NCBI GenBank assembly: GCA_945837185.1
Contig: CAMAMZ010000030.1
Span: forward strand, 1 to 16,294
Length of the DNA stretch: 16,294 nt
Origin: an uncultured Bacteroidales bacterium
GTDB taxonomy: Bacteria; Bacteroidota; Bacteroidia; Bacteroidales; Bacteroidaceae
Direction of reading: 5' to 3'
Shown one piece after another: positions 14,798-16,294 of this stretch (the first letter of the stretch is position 1; every line of letters begins with the position of its first letter). The notes under the pieces are model-generated. The model worked only from the letters and a program-made list of their open reading frames with translations, was not told where the DNA came from and searched no databases. A program made the translations under genes and the position numbers.

Positions 14798-14837
14798 CTG
14801 TAACAGGATTATAATCGTGCTGTAACACAATCGTAAT
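14798..14837 (+). promoter_or_regulatory. PHO-box-like array upstream of the phosphate-selective porin gene
   Basis: Four half-sites at exact 11-bp steps: CTGTAAC (14798), TTATAAT (14809), CTGTAAC (14820) and TCGTAAT (14831), all ending TAAY. CTGTAAC fits the PHO-box half-site form CTGT(C/A)A(C/T) known from E. coli PhoB. The array ends 10 nt before the -7 box, where an activator replacing the -33 element would sit, and no TTTG -33 box is present. Further CTGTT blocks at 14782 and 14840 are off-phase. Binding by a PhoB-like regulator is inferred from motif and gene content. Confidence 0.5.
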
Positions 14838-14847
14838 ATCTGTTCCC

Positions 14848-14855
14848 TACCTTTG
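14848..14855 (+). promoter_or_regulatory. -7 box of the porin gene
   Basis: TACCTTTG is a full match to TAnnTTTG, 26 nt before the ATG. The expected TTTG about 20 nt upstream is absent; the position is occupied by the 11-bp repeat array, which suggests an activator-dependent promoter. Confidence 0.6.
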
Positions 14856-14881
14856 TCGCGCAAACCTATTTTATTTCATTT

Positions 14882-15925
14882 ATGATATCTTTAAGGAAGC
14901 ATGTTATGATTTGGGGCTGTATTATGCTACAAATCGCAGTAGATGCCAGCGCTCAAACAGACTGGAAAATTACCTCACCACGGCTTGGGGGAACACTCCG
15001 GTCAAAGTACGAATACCAAACTTCTGAAGGGGAAGGAAGATTTGAAGTGCGTACGGCACGTATCAACGTTCAAGGAGAAGTAACTCCTATGGTAGCCTAC
15101 AAAGCGGAAATAGACCTCTGTGATGAAGGCAGCATCAAGATGCTCGATGCTTACACAACTATCACACCGGTAAGAGCATGGCAGTTTACGATTGGTCAGA
15201 TGCGTGTTCCCTTTACAATTGACGCACACCGTTCGCCACATCTGCAGTATTTTGCCAACCGTTCCTTTATAGCCAAACAGGTTGGTAACATTCGAGACGT
15301 GGGTGCAAAGATTGGTTGGCGACCTGCTGCGGCTTTTCCTATCATCGTAGAATTGGGAGCCTTCAACGGATCCGGACTCACCAATCAGAAGGATTATTGG
15401 ACTAACAGTACGAACTTCTCTGGGAAGACACAATTGTTGTTACCCTGCGGACTTAATGTCGTACTCAGTGTGCAGAAGATTAAGCCTGCAGAAACGGTTG
15501 TCATGATGTATGACGGTGGTATCACTTATCATCATGGTGGGTTTGTAGCTGAAGCAGAATATCTGTACAAGCACTATGCCGACGGTGCCTTCCATCCCGT
15601 TCACGCCTTTGATGGCTTTATCAATTACGACATACCTTTTAAAAAAGGACCCTTTAGCAAGATTTCTCCCCTTGCACGTTTCGATTATATGAGTGATCAT
15701 AGTGATGGCTATCGCTACATAGATGGTAAGCAAAACACGGAAGGCAACCTTATCGTGAACGACTATCGAAGAGGACGTGTAACAGGTGGTGTAACATTAA
15801 GTTTTGCCAAACCCTTCGTTAGCGATATTCGCGTGAATTATGAGAAGTATTTTTATGGTCACAATGGCATTCCTAAACCATCAGAAAAAGATAAGGTGGT
15901 TATAGAATTCGTAACCCATTTCTAA
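14882..15925 (+). CDS. OprO/OprP-type phosphate-selective porin
   Basis: An outer-membrane beta-barrel of the phosphate-selective porin O and P family, allowing phosphate or polyphosphate to enter the periplasm. The 347-residue product has a signal peptide (cleavage after ASA, before Q25) and then alternating strand-like segments. Family-like features are RFEVRTARINVQGEVTPMVAYKAEID (split here as RFEVRTARINVQGEVTP and MVAYKAEID, about 53-78), WQFTIGQMRVPF (100-111), RSFIAKQVGNIRDVGAKIGW (127-146), the tyrosine-rich strands in the second half, and a C-terminal strand ending in aromatic Phe (VVIEFVTHF), needed for outer-membrane assembly. It is shorter than Pseudomonas OprP but normal for Bacteroidota members. 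The PHO-box-like array upstream supports a phosphate role. A hairpin terminator follows after a repeat stretch. Confidence 0.85.
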   Translation: MISLRKHVMIWGCIMLQIAVDASAQTDWKITSPRLGGTLRSKYEYQTSEGEGRFEVRTARINVQGEVTPMVAYKAEIDLCDEGSIKMLDAYTTITPVRAWQFTIGQMRVPFTIDAHRSPHLQYFANRSFIAKQVGNIRDVGAKIGWRPAAAFPIIVELGAFNGSGLTNQKDYWTNSTNFSGKTQLLLPCGLNVVLSVQKIKPAETVVMMYDGGITYHHGGFVAEAEYLYKHYADGAFHPVHAFDGFINYDIPFKKGPFSKISPLARFDYMSDHSDGYRYIDGKQNTEGNLIVNDYRRGRVTGGVTLSFAKPFVSDIRVNYEKYFYGHNGIPKPSEKDKVVIEFVTHF

Positions 15926-15954
15926 TACTTAACTCTGCAAGATTTAAGCCAAAT

Positions 15955-16045
15955 AGATTCTTCTCAGAAAGAGTTAAGCCTAACAAGATTCTTCTCAAAA
16001 AGAGTTAAGCCTTGAAGATTCTTCTCAGAAAGAGCTAAGCCAACA
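15955..16045. repeat. Three tandem copies of a 30/31-bp repeat downstream of the porin gene
   Basis: Units start at 15955 (31 bp), 15986 (30 bp) and 16016 (30 bp). The conserved parts are AGATTCTTCTCAGAAAGAG and TTAAGCC, then a variable four- or five-base end. Partial units flank them: AGATTTAAGCC at about 15940 and AGATTTAAC at 16046. Each unit can form a small hairpin ATTCTT/AAGAGT with a six-base loop. The first bases after the stop region, CTTAACTCT (15929-15937), are the reverse complement of AGAGTTAAG inside the units, so larger folds are possible. The repeat lies in the 3' untranslated region of the porin transcript and is not in frame with any gene. Confidence 0.75.
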
Positions 16046-16067
16046 AGATTTAACGCTGCAATATTCA

Positions 16068-16294
16068 ATCCGGTAGGAGGTAAACGCTAATCATAAAAGG
16101 CGTTTGCCTCCTATTTTTATGTTTACATACGTCCCACACCCACATACATGCCGTTCAGCATACAGCGGTTTCAGACTTTCTTATCTCACGATGAACATTT
16201 CCAACTCATACGCCATCCCCACTAAATTTCTACAGACCCATGAACACCCTTGCCTTGGGCTATGTGATTCCCGCTATTAGGGCTCACTCGGGAC
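16068..16294 (-). mobile_element. Probable 3' end of a group II intron (domains V and VI), running off the right edge
   Basis: On the minus strand 16169-16138 folds like group II intron domain V: ACCGCTGTATGCT, loop GAAC, GGCATGTATGTGGGT with a two-base TG bulge on the 3' side. From memory of Bacteroidota introns the usual form is ACCGCCGTATACC...GGTACGTACGGTGGT; most differences are transitions, one a compensatory pair (A-T to G-C), but a swapped GT weakens two base pairs. Downstream, a long stem (16113-16074) ends in CCTCCTACCGGATT, like a domain VI with bulged A and intron end near 16068. The 20-nt spacer between the two domains is longer than normal, so the copy may be degenerate or the call wrong. 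Any maturase ORF would lie beyond the window. The rest of this stretch (16170-16294) shows no convincing gene. Confidence 0.45.
16074..16118 (+). terminator. Rho-independent terminator downstream of the porin gene
   Basis: TAGGAGGTAAACGC (16074-16087) pairs with GCGTTTGCCTCCTA (16100-16113), a 14-base stem with a single G-U type pair and a 12-base loop, followed by five T residues (16114-16118). It works as a terminator for the porin transcript, about 150 bases past its stop. The same hairpin may be domain VI of the intron on the other strand. Confidence 0.75.

Noticed and set aside
15955..16045. Possible CRISPR array from three regular 30-bp repeats
   Set aside because: The units are head-to-tail with only four or five variable bases between conserved parts, leaving no room for spacers, and no cas genes are present.
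16240..16294. Open frame starting MNTLALGYVIPAIRAHSG at the right edge as a partial gene
   Set aside because: Only 18 codons are visible, no promoter is seen in front, and the stretch overlaps the proposed intron on the other strand.
1..16294. tRNA, rRNA, riboswitch or insertion-sequence transposase
   Set aside because: No cloverleaf, rRNA-like block, known riboswitch core or transposase frame could be recognised by reading.

Overview
The window reads as a chromosomal segment of a Bacteroidota bacterium of the order Bacteroidales. A Prevotella/Segatella-like host is plausible, but the sequence does not prove it. The reasons are the Bacteroidota-type promoters (TTTG, about 20 nt, then TAnnTTTG) in front of several genes, the dense set of secreted glycoside hydrolases, a DUF1735 (BT_3987-like) surface-protein remnant, and the weak purine ribosome-binding context.

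Layout: 1-426 holds no convincing gene; it has a 22-bp palindromic tandem repeat (267-350) and the terminator of the first gene. On the minus strand lie a periplasmic GH29 alpha-L-fucosidase (427-1734) and, upstream of it, a DASS/SLC13-type anion symporter (1807-3369). Divergent from these are a 95-residue membrane protein with a winged-helix-like tail and a secreted GH63-type glycosidase (3934-5952). Next come the housekeeping gene pnp (6141-8396) with its own promoter and terminator, an exported M28 metallopeptidase (8569-9615), and a probable two-gene operon of a GH29-B-type fucosidase with two discoidin-like modules (9764-11581) and a GH3 beta-glycosidase (11622-13970), closed by a strong terminator. 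A broken DUF1735/F5-8C gene on the minus strand follows (14070-14720). The last gene is an OprO/OprP-type phosphate-selective porin (14882-15925). Its -33 promoter position is replaced by an 11-bp-periodic array resembling a PHO box. After the porin come three roughly 30-bp tandem repeats and a hairpin that is both a good terminator on the plus strand and a candidate domain VI of a group II intron on the minus strand; the intron would run off the right edge.

Working together (inference): two fucosidases of different types, a GH3 enzyme, a GH63 enzyme and a peptidase fit stepwise trimming of fucosylated oligosaccharides or glycoproteins in the periplasm, with the DASS carrier taking up dicarboxylates. 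No SusC/SusD pair is present, so this is not a complete polysaccharide utilisation locus. I found no clearly new multi-gene system. The signals most worth following are the PHO-box-like array, the group II intron 3' end, the unusual SHT motif in the transporter, the membrane-anchored winged-helix protein, and the short upstream ORF whose stop overlaps the pnp start.
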